Shown: positions 45,038 to 55,208, counted from the first letter of the stretch. The stretch is DNA of 64,000 bases from Bradyrhizobium oligotrophicum S58 (GCF_000344805.1 NC_020453.1:930001-994000), one strand, 5' to 3'. The notes: generated by a model from the letters alone, not told the origin. Numbers and translations are program-made.

Positions 45038-45836
45038 GCCGCCAGCCTCGGATCCTGGGCCCCCATCGTGTAGGTCGACGCCCATGGCAGCAGTTCGTCC
45101 AGTCGCGCCGCCGGCCAGCCATTGACGAGCTTGGCGAGGACGTCGGCAAGCCAAGACTCGGCACTGACGCCGTTGAGCTTGCACGTCTCGATGAGCGAAG
45201 CCAGCAAGGCCCAATTCTCGGCACCTTCGTCGCACCCGGCGAACAGGGCGTTCTTGGCATTCAGCTTGATCGGCCGCATCGCACGCTCGACCGCGTTGGT
45301 GTTCATCTCGATGCGCCCGTCATCGAGGTAGAGCGTCAGGCTGTCCCAATGGCGCAGCGCATAGCGCAAAGCCTTTGCCGTCACACTCTTCTGCGCGAGG
45401 TGACCGAGCTTTGCCTCGAACCACTGCTTCACGGCTGCGGCCAGCGGCTGGGCATGCGCCTGCCGGCCTGCACGGCGCTCGGAATCAGATCGGCCGCGGA
45501 AGGCTTTCTCGATCGCGTACAGCTGAGCAATACGCTCGAGGGCCTCGCGGGCAACCGGAGCCGGTGCCGGCGAATCCTCGTGGTCGATCTTCACAAATTG
45601 ACGCCGCAGATGCGACCAGCAGAAGGCGAGCGTGCCGGACAGCGCGTCCGCACGCGTCTCCCGGGTCATGGTCTTGTAGGTCTCAAAACCATCGCAGTGG
45701 ATGGTGCCGCGATAGCCTCCGAGCAGTCTCAAGCCATGAACCGCGCCGCGGCCCGGTGCATAGGCATAAACCACCCGGGGCGGATCAGGTCCGGCCCAAG
45801 GCTGTAGCCCGTCTTGGTCCGGCCGCGCCCGGAAGG
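45034..45836 (-). pseudogene. tnpC: IS66 TnpC transposase, C-terminal part
   Basis: The minus strand reads GRGRTKTGY near 45815, then after a small deletion and frame change PWAGPDPPRVVYAYAPGRGA. It continues as one frame from 45774 through GTIHCDGFETYKTM, AFCWSHLRRQFVKI, DDGRIEMNTNAVERAMRPIK and KNALFAGCDEGAENWALLAS to the stop at 45034. These are the conserved DDE-domain and C-terminal blocks of IS66 TnpC. About half of the usual 500-plus residues is missing at the N-terminus. Confidence 0.85.
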
Positions 45837-46220
45837 TGATCGAGACGGTGCGGGAAGAAGTTCTCCTGCCGAGATTGCGAGAAGATCAGCCAGGCGCTGG
45901 CGCCGTTCCACGCCGTGGCGCGCGGATGGGCCGGCCCGAGCCTGCTGGCGATGATCATGTTCGAGAAGTTCGGCCAGCATCAGCCGCTGAACCGCCAGGC
46001 CGAACGTTACGCCCTGGAGGGCATGCCGATCGTGCTCTCGACCACGGCGGATGCCGTGGGTTCGGTCTGTGCGTCGCTGGAACCGCTGCTGCGTCTGGTC
46101 GAGGCGCACGTCATGGCGGCCGAGCCGCTTCTTGCCGCTGATACGACCGTGCTGGTGTTGGCCAAGGGGAAGACCGATACGGGGCGGTTCTGGATCTATG
46201 TCCGGGACGACCGGCCGTTT
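45834..46220 (+). pseudogene. tnpC: IS66 TnpC transposase, middle part in opposite orientation
   Basis: The + strand reads KVIETVRE. After an extra base it reads FSCRDCEKISQALAPFHAVA, then RGWAGPSLLAMIMFEKFGQH, QPLNRQAERYALEG and LAKGKTDTGRFWIYVRDDRP. This is the zinc-ribbon-like and early DDE region of an IS66 TnpC. The homology stops abruptly after the RDDRPF block near 46220. Its wording differs from the minus-strand fragment at the overlapping motif (KTDTGRFW against RTKTGY), so it comes from a second, distinct IS66 element joined head to head. Confidence 0.82.
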
Positions 46221-46717
46221 TCTGACTTCTCCTGGATCGTCGGGTCGATGAACAAGAAAGGCCAAGCAGGTAGCGATTATTCCATATAAACAAGTCGATA
46301 CACGCGCAGCGCGCATTTCCTGTCCCCACTAGCACTCCAAATCGGATGCCACGGAGTAGAAGTAGATGCCATAACCAGCAACCTGAGGTAGTGTTGCGAA
46401 ATTCCGACGTAGTGTGGCCGGCGCGCTGTGTGCGGTGGATATGGAGAAAAGCGTCGTCTGTCTGAGCTCTCCAGCGCGAGATGTTCTGTCGACGTACAAA
46501 CCATCGCCCAGTGGCGGCTGGTCAGAGGCATCGCGGTGAAAGAATCGTGACACGGCCTCCGCGTGAGCCTCTGTCCGGTGTGGACGCTCTGCGATTGAGT
46601 GGCCTGTTCGTGCAGTATGCGGACAATCTCTGCTCGCGACCATGGAAGTTTGTTCCGAATAAACATATGGGTTGTATTTGTAGTCCACCGCCGCTTGCAT
46701 GTTGTGAATAAGTTCCA
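46221..46717. other. Upstream region of the SpvB-like gene
   Basis: About 500 bp without a recognisable gene. Two overlapping minus-strand frames of 129 codons each (46277-46666 and 46329-46718) show no family features. The stretch is AT-richer than its surroundings and is likely to carry the promoter of the SpvB-like gene. Confidence 0.35.
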
Positions 46718-49618
46718 ATGCTCGTTGATCGTCAGATGCGAATGACGTCTGTTGTGTGTCGGAATTGTACAGATACTGCGGGGGCAGGGGTGTCGGAAAA
46801 TTTGGCGTTCAGCGCTCAGCGTCGTCTTGCGCGGAGGACACTGAACATCGCGCTCGGGTGCGCGGTGAGTTTTTTTTGTATCACAAATTCAACTTTAAGT
46901 CGTTCAGAGACTATGTCTCTACCTGGGAAGATTTCGGTCGGCCAGAGTGGATCGGCAAACTATTCGATACCGCTCGCGCTGCCACCGGGATCGGCGGGCG
47001 TCGCTCCGTCCCTGTCGCTCGACTACAACAGTCACGGCGGGAATGGAATTCTCGGAGTCGGCTGGTCTCTCGGCGGCTTGCCCTCCATCGGCCGCTGTGG
47101 CCGTACGGTTGCTCAGGATGGTGCAATGGGGGGCGTCAATTTCGACGTCAATGATCGGTTCTGTCTCGACGGACAGCGGCTGATTGCGGTGAACGGCGCC
47201 TATGGCGGCGACGGCACGGAGTATAGGACCGAGGTCGACTCCTTCTCTAAAGTGGTCTCGCACGGCGTCGCTGGCACCGGCCCGGCGTGGTTCGAGGTGC
47301 GCACGAAAGCCGGTCAGATCATGGAATTCGGCCATACCGCCGATTCGCAGATCCTGGCCGTCGGCAAAGCCACCGCGAGAGCCTGGGCGCTCAACAAGCT
47401 GAGCGACACCAAGACGAATTATTTATCAGTTACTTACGTCAACGACGCAACGACGGGTCAGTCGGTCCCGAGCTGGATCGTCTATGCCGGCAATACGACC
47501 GCGGGGACCGCTCCGTACAACTCGGTGGGTTTCGTCTATGCGTCCCGACCGGACGCCATTCGGCAATATCAGGCTGGGTCGCCGGTCAACACGTCCGTTC
47601 GTCTGACCAATGTGAAGACGTATGAAGGTGCAAATCTCGTTTCGGACTACCGGCTATCCTACCAGCAGAGCAGCACGAGTAACAACTCCGAGCTAACCTC
47701 AGTCACGGCCTGTGGCGCGTCAGGCAACTGTCTTCCGGCGACGACGTTCCAGTGGGCCAACGGTGGCGGCAACTCGTTCTCGCCCTATGTCGCGACGAAT
47801 CCGAACAACCTCGTGGCATCGTCTTACGTGCGAATGCAGTACTGGACGCCGGTGCTGATGGACCTGAATGGCGACGGAAAGACGGACTTCGTCCTGGCGA
47901 AGAACAGCTCGATCTACTCATATTTGAGCAACGGCGACGGCACGTTTACGACAGTGAACTCAACTCAGAACGTGCATGATTTTGGCGGCTATCCGGCTGG
48001 GCTCTATGTGACGTTCGTTGGCGACTTCGATGGCGACGGCAAGAGTGACTTCGCTTTCGTCAACTCTTCGCAAATATATCCGTTTTTGGGCAATGGTGAT
48101 GGCACCTTCCGGGTTGGCGTCATTCAGACGCCGATCAACTGGCCTTTATTGGATCAGGGCTCATTCGCTCCGATCGCCGGCGACTTCAACGGTGACGGAA
48201 AGACCGACTTCCTCCTGGTCAGCCAGGATTATCTTTACGAGTGCATGAGCGCGGGGGGCGGTGCGTTCAGCTGCACCTCGATCTGGATCAACAATGGATG
48301 GAATTTCGGCAACCCGAACGCCCGGTACGTGCCGATCACCGGTGACTTCAACGGTGATGGCAAGGTTGACTTCATCATGCTGGGAGGGACAACCCTCTAC
48401 GAGGCGTTCGGCAATGGTGATGGCACCTTCAGCTATCGTCAGGTGGATCTCACCAACGGCTGGAGATTTGGCTGGCCCGACGACGGAATACCTCCGTCCG
48501 ACTACATGCCTGTGGTGGGTGACTTCAATGGCGACGGGAAGACCGACTGGCTGATGCTGAAGGGGTCGACGATCTACCTGTTCCAGAGCAGGGGTAATGG
48601 CGATTTCGACTACGTGCAGATTTCAATCCCTAGTCCAACCCCCGGATGGAATTTTGGCACGCCGCCGACCACTTCTTTCGACGTCGTCGCCGGCGACTTC
48701 AACCTCGATGGCCGGTCGGATTTCGTCCTGATCGGAGGCAATGGGCCGTATATCTACCAATTTCTCAGCAGGGGTGACGGAACGTTCGCCTACAATACGC
48801 TTCCGATGCCCAACAATTGGAATTTCGGGGCGCCGCCCGACGCCAACTACTTCGTGTTCGGCGGTGACTTCAACGGCGACGGACGGTCCGATTTCGCGCT
48901 CATGGACAACGGCTATATCTACACCGTGGCGGCGAATGGCGGTTCGGGCGACCTCGTCAGCCAGGTGACCAGCGGGCTCGGCGTAACTGCGACGATCACC
49001 TACGCGCCGTTGACCAGCGGATCGGTCTATTCCAGGGACGCGAATGCCAGCTATCCGATCCAGGACATGCAGATGGCATTGTACGTGACGTCGAGGCTCG
49101 ACCTGTCGAATGGCGTCGGTGGGACGTATAGCTCGAGCTACAACTACGCAGGCGCCAAGCTCGATACGAGTGGTCGCGGGTTCCTGGGATTCCGTCAGAT
49201 GACCGTAAGGGACCTCGCGACCGGCATTGCCGACACGACGACCTTTCGCCAGGACTTTCCGTTCGTCGGAATGGTGTCCTCGGCGACCCGTACGCTTGGT
49301 GCGCAGACGCTCGGACAATCGGCCAACAGCTACCTCTGTCTGAATGCGAGTGGCGGAACCGGCATCAGCCAGTCCAGTGCGCCGTATCGCGTGTTTCTGA
49401 CTCAGAACACGTCGAGCGGTACGGATCTGGATGGCTCGGTGCTGCCGACGGTTACGACGACAAATCAGTACGATGATTTCGGCAATGCGACGCAGGTCGT
49501 CGTGGCGACGCCCGACGGGAACAGCAAGACCACGGTCAACGTCTACGCCAATGATACGTCCAACTGGTATCTCGGCAGATTGACGCGGGCGACTGTCACG
49601 AGTCGCAGACCGCAATAG
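46718..49618 (+). CDS. SpvB-domain protein with seven FG-GAP/VCBS-type calcium repeats
   Basis: 966 residues with a signal-like N-terminus (RRTLNIALGCAVSFFCI, residues 39-55). The SpvB/TcaC N-terminal domain follows at residues 70-320 (GSANYSIPLALPPGSAGVAP, SLSLDYNSHGGNGILGVGWS, then LGGLPSIGR). Seven FG-GAP-like repeats (385-745) each carry a D-x-N/D-G-D-G-K/R-x-D calcium loop such as DLNGDGKTDF. The C-terminus (VTTTNQYDDFGNATQVVVAT, YLGRLTRATV) is the point where related large proteins continue into RHS repeats, but here a stop at 49616-49618 ends it. The RHS part is the next gene. SpvB domains occur in Tc toxin B subunits and exported RHS-type proteins. Start choice is uncertain (46718, 46736 or 46742). 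Confidence 0.85.
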   Translation: MLVDRQMRMTSVVCRNCTDTAGAGVSENLAFSAQRRLARRTLNIALGCAVSFFCITNSTLSRSETMSLPGKISVGQSGSANYSIPLALPPGSAGVAPSLSLDYNSHGGNGILGVGWSLGGLPSIGRCGRTVAQDGAMGGVNFDVNDRFCLDGQRLIAVNGAYGGDGTEYRTEVDSFSKVVSHGVAGTGPAWFEVRTKAGQIMEFGHTADSQILAVGKATARAWALNKLSDTKTNYLSVTYVNDATTGQSVPSWIVYAGNTTAGTAPYNSVGFVYASRPDAIRQYQAGSPVNTSVRLTNVKTYEGANLVSDYRLSYQQSSTSNNSELTSVTACGASGNCLPATTFQWANGGGNSFSPYVATNPNNLVASSYVRMQYWTPVLMDLNGDGKTDFVLAKNSSIYSYLSNGDGTFTTVNSTQNVHDFGGYPAGLYVTFVGDFDGDGKSDFAFVNSSQIYPFLGNGDGTFRVGVIQTPINWPLLDQGSFAPIAGDFNGDGKTDFLLVSQDYLYECMSAGGGAFSCTSIWINNGWNFGNPNARYVPITGDFNGDGKVDFIMLGGTTLYEAFGNGDGTFSYRQVDLTNGWRFGWPDDGIPPSDYMPVVGDFNGDGKTDWLMLKGSTIYLFQSRGNGDFDYVQISIPSPTPGWNFGTPPTTSFDVVAGDFNLDGRSDFVLIGGNGPYIYQFLSRGDGTFAYNTLPMPNNWNFGAPPDANYFVFGGDFNGDGRSDFALMDNGYIYTVAANGGSGDLVSQVTSGLGVTATITYAPLTSGSVYSRDANASYPIQDMQMALYVTSRLDLSNGVGGTYSSSYNYAGAKLDTSGRGFLGFRQMTVRDLATGIADTTTFRQDFPFVGMVSSATRTLGAQTLGQSANSYLCLNASGGTGISQSSAPYRVFLTQNTSSGTDLDGSVLPTVTTTNQYDDFGNATQVVVATPDGNSKTTVNVYANDTSNWYLGRLTRATVTSRRPQ

Positions 49619-49684
49619 CACCCCAAAATCCCATTCATATCGATATCGAGCTCACGCAGGCCGTTGCAGGCTGAGGAATTGACC

Positions 49685-52600
49685 ATGTTCAAGGCCGTGT
49701 CATTTCGTGTGTCGCGTTCAAGTCGTTTCGCTGGTTTGAGGGGGCTGGCGCTCGCTCTGTTGATGGGCTCCGCCGTCCCGTCGGGCGCCGGCGCTGCGCA
49801 GATTTTCCTCACCAGCGGATCGACCTGGACGGTCCCGAGTGATTGGAACAGCGCGAACAACACCATCGAGGTCATTGGCGGCGGCGCGGGTGGTGCGGGT
49901 TCGAACGCGTCGACCGAAGGTGCCGGTGGCGGCGGCGGTGGCGGCTATTCGAAGATATCGAATCTGCCGCTGCAGCCGGGCGCCTCGATCACCTACCGGG
50001 TGGGGGCCGGCGGTGCGGGCGGCGGCGCAGCGAGTGCCGGTGCCGGTGGTGGTGACACCTACTTCAACGGGTCTGGAACGACCTGCCAGGCGCAGTCGGT
50101 CTGTGCCAAGGGCGGCAGCGCGGGCCTGAACAGCAGCGGGTTGAATGCCGCGGCCGGCGGACAAGGCGGCGCGTTGGCCAACGGCATCGGTTCTGTCAGA
50201 TATTCAGGCGGCGCGGGTGGCAACTCGGGCGCCAGCAGCAACGGCGGCGGCGGCGGCGGCGGCGCCGCAGGTCCGTTGGGTCATGGCGGCAATGGCGGCT
50301 CCTCCGGCCAGAACGGCTCGGGCGGCGGCGGCGGCGGCAATGGCGGCGGCACGAGCGGTGTCGGCGCCGGCGCCGGCGGCAACAACAACTCCGGCGTCGG
50401 TGGAGGATCTGCAGGCTCCGCCGGCGTTCCGGGAGGCAATGGCAATCGCGGTGGTGGCGGCGGCGCCGGCTACTGGAACGCCAGCGCCTGGGTCAACAAT
50501 GCCGGCGGCAGCGGCAGCACCGGAACGGAGTGGGACGCCTCCCATGGCTCCGGAGGCGGTGGCGGCAGTGGGGCGGGTGGCGGCGGTGGCGCCGGTGCCG
50601 CGAACGGCGCAGCCGCGCTTTATGGCGCGGGCGGCCCCGGCGGCTCGGGCAACAACACCGCCGGCATGCCCGGTGCGTCCGGCATCATCGTCATCAACTA
50701 CACGCCCGTCCCGCCGCCGCCCTCGTCGGCAACGCGGATCTATCTGACTAGTGGCTCGACCTGGACGGTTCCGAGCGACTGGAATAGTTCGAGCAACACA
50801 GTCGAGGTGATCGGCGGTGGCGGCGGTGGCGCTGGCTCGAATTCCTCGACGGAAGGTGCCGGCGGCGGTGGCGGCGGCGGCTATTCGAAGACCGTCAACC
50901 TGTCGCTGCAACCTGGCTCGAGCGTCAGCTATCGGATCGGACTTGGTGGCGGTGGCGGTGGCGCGGCCAATGCGGGCGCGGGCGGTGGTGACACGTATTT
51001 CAATGGCACCGGCACCACATGTCTGTGGCAGTCGGTCTGTGCCAAGGGCGGCAGCTCCGGGCAGGGCAGCAGCGGCCTCAACGCTGCCGGTGGCGGTGCC
51101 GGCGGCACCGCAGGCAGCGGCGTCGGCACGGTCAGATATTCGGGCGGTGCTGGCGGCAACTCCGGTGCGAACAGCAATGGCGGCGGCGGCGGCGGTGGCG
51201 CTGCCGGACCGAACGGCAATGGCGGCAATGGCGGCACCAGCGGACAGAACGGCTCCGGCGCAGGCGGTGGCGGACATGGCGGAGGGACGAACGGCGCCGG
51301 CGCGGGCGTGGGCGGCAACAACTACGTGGGAACGGGAGGCGGCAGTGCGGGCGTGGCCGGAGTTCCCGGCGGCGTCGGCAGCAATGGCGGTGGCGGTGGC
51401 GCCGGTTATTGGAGTGGTGTCAACAACGCAGGTGGTAGCGGCAGCACGGGCTCCGAGTGGGATGCGACCCATGGCTCCGGTGGTGGCGGCGGCAGCGGCG
51501 CCGGTGGCGGTGGCGGACCAGGCGCGGCGAACGGGGCCGCAGGTCTCTACGGCGCCGGCGGTCCGGGCGGCTCCGGCAATAGCATGGCCGGAACGGCGGG
51601 CGCGCAGGGCATCATCGTCATCACCTACACGCCGGCGACCGGTTCAGGCTCGGGGTCGACGCCGGTCGCCGACATCTACACGATCACGCGCACGTCGTCG
51701 TTCTCCTACGACGCTGCCTCGGGATTGCTGACCCAGGAAGTCGTTGAGCCGGATACCCCGGCGGCGCGGCTGCAGACCGACTATGTCTACGACGCCTTCG
51801 GCCACAAGCAGTCGGTGACGGTCGGCGGCGCCGACATCGTCAGCCGCTCCAGCACGAGCACCTACGACGCGCGCGGACAGTTCGGGACCTCGAACACCAA
51901 TGCGCTCGGGCAGAGCGAAAGCTTCCAATATGATTTGCGCTTTGGCCAGCCGACCAGCCAGACCGGGCCGAACGGGCTGACCACGACGTTCAGCTATGAC
52001 GAGTTCGGTCGCAAGATCCAGGTGGTGTCGCCGGACGGCACCCAGACCCGCTGGTCCTACCAGTTCTGCAGCGGCGTCAATGGCGGCACCGCGAGTTGCA
52101 TGTCCGGCGCGAGCTATCTGGTGCAGCAGACGTCCTTTGCGGTCGATGGGTCGACGGTGATCGCACCGCCGGCGACCGTGTTCTTCGACGCGCTGGAGCG
52201 CGAGATCGGCCGGCAGACCCAGGGCTTCGACGGTAGCATCGTCCAGGCCACCAAGAGTTATGATGCGCTGGGGCGGGTGACGCAGACCAGCCGGCCTTAC
52301 TTCCAGAACGGCGGCACGCCGCGTTACACCACCCTCACCTACGACACGCTCGGGCGCGTGGTCACCACGACGCAACCGGACGGCAGCATCTCGCAGGCCG
52401 CCTATCATGGCCTCACGACCACCGAGACCAACGCGCTCAACCAGACGCGCACGACGGTCAAGAACAGCCAGGGCCAGGTGGTCTCCGTCACCGACGCGCT
52501 CGGCCAGACGCTGACCGCCGCCTATGACGCGGTCGGCAACATGGTGCAGACCACGGATCCGGTCGGCAATGTCGTCACTGCGAGCTACGACATCAGGGGC

Positions 52601-55207
52601 CGCAAGATATCGAGCTCCGATCCGGATCTCGGTATCTGGAGCTACACCTACAATACGCTCGGGCAACTGACGACGCAGACCGACGCCAAGGGGCAGGTCG
52701 TCAGCGTGAGCTACGACAAGCTGGGCCGAACGGTGCAGCGGGTCGAGCCGGACATGACCTCGGTGTGGGTCTACGACACCGCGGCCAACGGTATCGGCAA
52801 GCTGGCCTCGACCGGCATCACCTCGGGCTCCGGCAACGGCTTTGCCCGCAGCGTCAGCTATGACAGCCTCGGCCGTCCGCTGCAGGTTGCGACCACCGTC
52901 GATGGCGCAACCTATACGATGGGCGCGACCTATGACGCCAACAGCCGGCTGACCAAGGTCAGCTATCCCTCCGGCTTCACCGCGCGCTACGGCTACAACA
53001 GCCTCGGCTTCGCCAACCAGCTCCAGGACGACGCCACCAGCCAGTCCTATTGGACGGCCTACGCGATGGACGCCGAAGGGCACATCACCCAGCAGGCTGC
53101 CGGCAACGGCCTCGTCACGACCCGCGGCTTCGATCCGCTGACCGGGTCGCTGCTCAGCGTCGTCACCGGCGTCAACAATGCGGTTCAGAACCAGACCTTC
53201 GGCTATGACCGGCTTGGCAATCTGACTTCGCGCGGCGACGGCAATACCAATGTCAGCGAGAGCTTCGCCTATGACGCGCTGAGCCGGCTGACGACGTCGA
53301 CCACCAATGTCAACACCGCGCCGCTGGTCAAGACGTTCGCCTACAGCCCGATCGGCAATATCCTGTCGAAGTCGGATGTCGGCACCTACACCTATCCCGC
53401 CGCCGGGCAGCCGCGGCCGCATGCGGTCACGGCCGTCTCGGGCGGCACGATCAGCGCCACCTTCATTTATGACGCCAACGGCAACCAGACCTCCGGTCTC
53501 GGCCGCAGCATCGTCTACACCTCCTACAACAAGCCGGCGAGCATCACGCAGGGGACGCGGACGATCTCCTTCGTCGACGACACCGACCACCAGCGCTTCA
53601 AACAGGTGACGCCGGAGGGCACGACGCTCTACATCGCCGCGTTCGGGGTGGCCGCCGAGGTGCAGAACCCCGGCACGGTGACGCAGAAATGGACCGATTA
53701 TCTTCTGGTCGGCAACGCCCGGGTCGGCATGCGGGTGGCGCAGACATCGGGTGGCAGCACGACCATCACGACGCGCTACTTCCACACTGATCATCTCGGC
53801 TCGATCTCGGCGATCTCCGACCAGAACGGCCTTCTGGTCGAGCGTCTCAGCTACGACGCCTGGGGCAAGCGCCGCAACGCCGACGGCAGCGACGACACCA
53901 CCGGCAGCATCACCAGCCAGACCACCCGCGGCTTCACCGACCACGAACAGCTGTCGGTCGGCGGCCTCATCCATATGAATGGGCGTGTCTACGATCCGCT
54001 GCTGGCGCGCTTCACCAGCGCCGACACCATGACGGAAAGCCCGTTCAGCACCCAGGGCTGGAACCGCTATTCCTATGTCGGTAATGATCCGCTCACGTTC
54101 ACCGATCCGTCCGGCCACTGCTTCCTCGGCTGCTTCTGGAACGCTATCGGCAAGGCGTTCAGCAGCGCGTGGCGAGCGGTCACGCACTTTTTCCAGACCA
54201 ATGCAATTGCACGGTCGATCCTGCAGATCGCGCTGACGATCGGCATGGGAGGAAGTCCGATCGCGGCCGGTCTGGCGGCCGCGATCGTGACGGGACTGTC
54301 CGGGGGCAGTCTGGGCGATGTCATAAAATCCGGGCTCATAGCCGGCTTCAGCGCCTTTGCGTTCAGTCAGATCCCGGTGATGTCGCTAGCGCAGATTGCG
54401 GCTGCCCCGATGCGCTTCGTGGGAGCTGTCGCTGCCAACGCGGTCGTTGGCTGCGCCTCCTCGGCCATCTCCGGCGGCTCATGCCAATCTGGAGCAGCAT
54501 CTGCAGCCGCGGGTGCGCTGTTGTCGCCTATCACCGGGGAATTGTTCCCTGACGCGAAGACTAATATCGCTCAGCGTATTGGCGGCACGATTGTGCAGGC
54601 TACCGCAGGTGGTATCGCCTCCGTAGCTGGCGGCGGAAAGTTCGCCAACGGTGCAGTCAGCGGCGCGCTCCAATACCTCGCGAGCTTTAGTCCTGAAAAT
54701 GGTGCAACGGATGGTGCAACGGGAGGAGGAGGAGCGCCAGCTTGGCGGTTTACCCGTGATCAAAACGGCAACCTTGTTTATGTCGAAAACAACTGGGCGT
54801 TTAGCACATGTGACGAGTGCCTATACATGACGGATGCGTACGGGGCTCCAAGGGGCAACGGAACTCTACACCCAGGCTTAGATTTTTCTACACGTGGTTT
54901 GACCGGCATCGATGCCTTAAGCATCGTGGATGGAAAGGTCATACAGATCGGATCGAACGGTTTTGGCCCGTATTCCGTCACGATCCAGGCTAATGACGGA
55001 CTATTTTACACGTACGGTCATCTGAACAATAACTACGTTAAAGAGGGGCAGCGTGTGGAATGGGGAACGCCTCTTGGTGAGATCGGAAATCTAGGCTTTT
55101 CCACCGGAATCCATCTACATATACAAGCCTCGGCTGTGGCACCTTTTGGCGTCACTAGTCGTATGATTGGGATCAAGTGTTCTCAAAGCCTAATTCGCGG
55201 GTGCTAG
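49685..55207 (+). CDS. RHS polymorphic toxin with duplicated Gly-rich N-terminus and C-terminal M23 peptidase tip
   Basis: 1840 residues. The ATG at 49685 has AGGA upstream. A Sec signal peptide (residues 1-37; LALALLMGSAVPSGAGA) is followed by two glycine-rich domains (about 40-350 and 352-650), each starting LTSGSTWTVPSDWNS and ending IIVI(N/T)YTP. RHS/YD repeats run from about 660 to 1370 (SYDEFGRKIQVVSPDGTQTR, SYDSLGRPLQV). The RHS core follows: TDHLGSISAISDQNG, MNGRVYDPLLARFTSAD, YSYVGNDPLTFTDPSGH ending near 1478. A hydrophobic pre-toxin region comes next, then a LytM-like domain: HPGLD (H1729, D1733), YTYGH (H1779) and HLH (H1810, H1812). All M23 zinc ligands are present. I infer a peptidoglycan endopeptidase toxin. 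Confidence 0.85.
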   Translation: MFKAVSFRVSRSSRFAGLRGLALALLMGSAVPSGAGAAQIFLTSGSTWTVPSDWNSANNTIEVIGGGAGGAGSNASTEGAGGGGGGGYSKISNLPLQPGASITYRVGAGGAGGGAASAGAGGGDTYFNGSGTTCQAQSVCAKGGSAGLNSSGLNAAAGGQGGALANGIGSVRYSGGAGGNSGASSNGGGGGGGAAGPLGHGGNGGSSGQNGSGGGGGGNGGGTSGVGAGAGGNNNSGVGGGSAGSAGVPGGNGNRGGGGGAGYWNASAWVNNAGGSGSTGTEWDASHGSGGGGGSGAGGGGGAGAANGAAALYGAGGPGGSGNNTAGMPGASGIIVINYTPVPPPPSSATRIYLTSGSTWTVPSDWNSSSNTVEVIGGGGGGAGSNSSTEGAGGGGGGGYSKTVNLSLQPGSSVSYRIGLGGGGGGAANAGAGGGDTYFNGTGTTCLWQSVCAKGGSSGQGSSGLNAAGGGAGGTAGSGVGTVRYSGGAGGNSGANSNGGGGGGGAAGPNGNGGNGGTSGQNGSGAGGGGHGGGTNGAGAGVGGNNYVGTGGGSAGVAGVPGGVGSNGGGGGAGYWSGVNNAGGSGSTGSEWDATHGSGGGGGSGAGGGGGPGAANGAAGLYGAGGPGGSGNSMAGTAGAQGIIVITYTPATGSGSGSTPVADIYTITRTSSFSYDAASGLLTQEVVEPDTPAARLQTDYVYDAFGHKQSVTVGGADIVSRSSTSTYDARGQFGTSNTNALGQSESFQYDLRFGQPTSQTGPNGLTTTFSYDEFGRKIQVVSPDGTQTRWSYQFCSGVNGGTASCMSGASYLVQQTSFAVDGSTVIAPPATVFFDALEREIGRQTQGFDGSIVQATKSYDALGRVTQTSRPYFQNGGTPRYTTLTYDTLGRVVTTTQPDGSISQAAYHGLTTTETNALNQTRTTVKNSQGQVVSVTDALGQTLTAAYDAVGNMVQTTDPVGNVVTASYDIRGRKISSSDPDLGIWSYTYNTLGQLTTQTDAKGQVVSVSYDKLGRTVQRVEPDMTSVWVYDTAANGIGKLASTGITSGSGNGFARSVSYDSLGRPLQVATTVDGATYTMGATYDANSRLTKVSYPSGFTARYGYNSLGFANQLQDDATSQSYWTAYAMDAEGHITQQAAGNGLVTTRGFDPLTGSLLSVVTGVNNAVQNQTFGYDRLGNLTSRGDGNTNVSESFAYDALSRLTTSTTNVNTAPLVKTFAYSPIGNILSKSDVGTYTYPAAGQPRPHAVTAVSGGTISATFIYDANGNQTSGLGRSIVYTSYNKPASITQGTRTISFVDDTDHQRFKQVTPEGTTLYIAAFGVAAEVQNPGTVTQKWTDYLLVGNARVGMRVAQTSGGSTTITTRYFHTDHLGSISAISDQNGLLVERLSYDAWGKRRNADGSDDTTGSITSQTTRGFTDHEQLSVGGLIHMNGRVYDPLLARFTSADTMTESPFSTQGWNRYSYVGNDPLTFTDPSGHCFLGCFWNAIGKAFSSAWRAVTHFFQTNAIARSILQIALTIGMGGSPIAAGLAAAIVTGLSGGSLGDVIKSGLIAGFSAFAFSQIPVMSLAQIAAAPMRFVGAVAANAVVGCASSAISGGSCQSGAASAAAGALLSPITGELFPDAKTNIAQRIGGTIVQATAGGIASVAGGGKFANGAVSGALQYLASFSPENGATDGATGGGGAPAWRFTRDQNGNLVYVENNWAFSTCDECLYMTDAYGAPRGNGTLHPGLDFSTRGLTGIDALSIVDGKVIQIGSNGFGPYSVTIQANDGLFYTYGHLNNNYVKEGQRVEWGTPLGEIGNLGFSTGIHLHIQASAVAPFGVTSRMIGIKCSQSLIRGC
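49802..51634 (+). repeat. Two tandem ~0.9-kb glycine-rich coding repeats
   Basis: Copy one begins at about 49802 and copy two at 50738. Each opens with I(F/Y)LTSGSTWTVPSDWNS and contains GAGGGDTYFNG, then QSVCAKGGS, and RYSGGAGGNSGA. Long GGC/GGT-rich runs encode poly-glycine. The copies agree closely in protein sequence and partly in DNA, so the domain was duplicated. Cysteine pairs in both copies could form disulphides in an exported protein. Confidence 0.9.
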
Positions 55208-55208
55208 A

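Larger units (their letters stand above)
44393..46220. mobile_element. Mosaic IS66-family remnant
   Basis: A GTAAGCGTAGTGCTACGG stretch at 44393 resembles an IS66-type terminal inverted repeat, which usually starts GTAAGCG. Within the block are a minus-strand pRiA4b ORF-3-like gene, a minus-strand C-terminal part of TnpC, and a plus-strand middle part of a different TnpC. No tnpA or tnpB and no second intact end were found. The element is inactive and rearranged. Confidence 0.65.

Noticed and set aside
46277..46718. Two overlapping 129-codon minus-strand frames
   Set aside because: No motif, no ribosome binding site, and they cover the likely promoter region of the SpvB-like gene.
50204..51472. 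422-codon minus-strand frame opposite the glycine-rich region
   Set aside because: The product is almost entirely Ala, Gly and Arg from reversed GGC/GCC runs. The plus strand has a signal peptide, conserved repeat borders and a ribosome binding site.
51644..54187. 847-codon open frame on the minus strand
   Set aside because: It is antisense to the RHS repeats of the toxin. High-GC coding DNA with repeated YD motifs keeps the opposite frame open, and the translation is Ala/Arg/Asp-rich with no domain.
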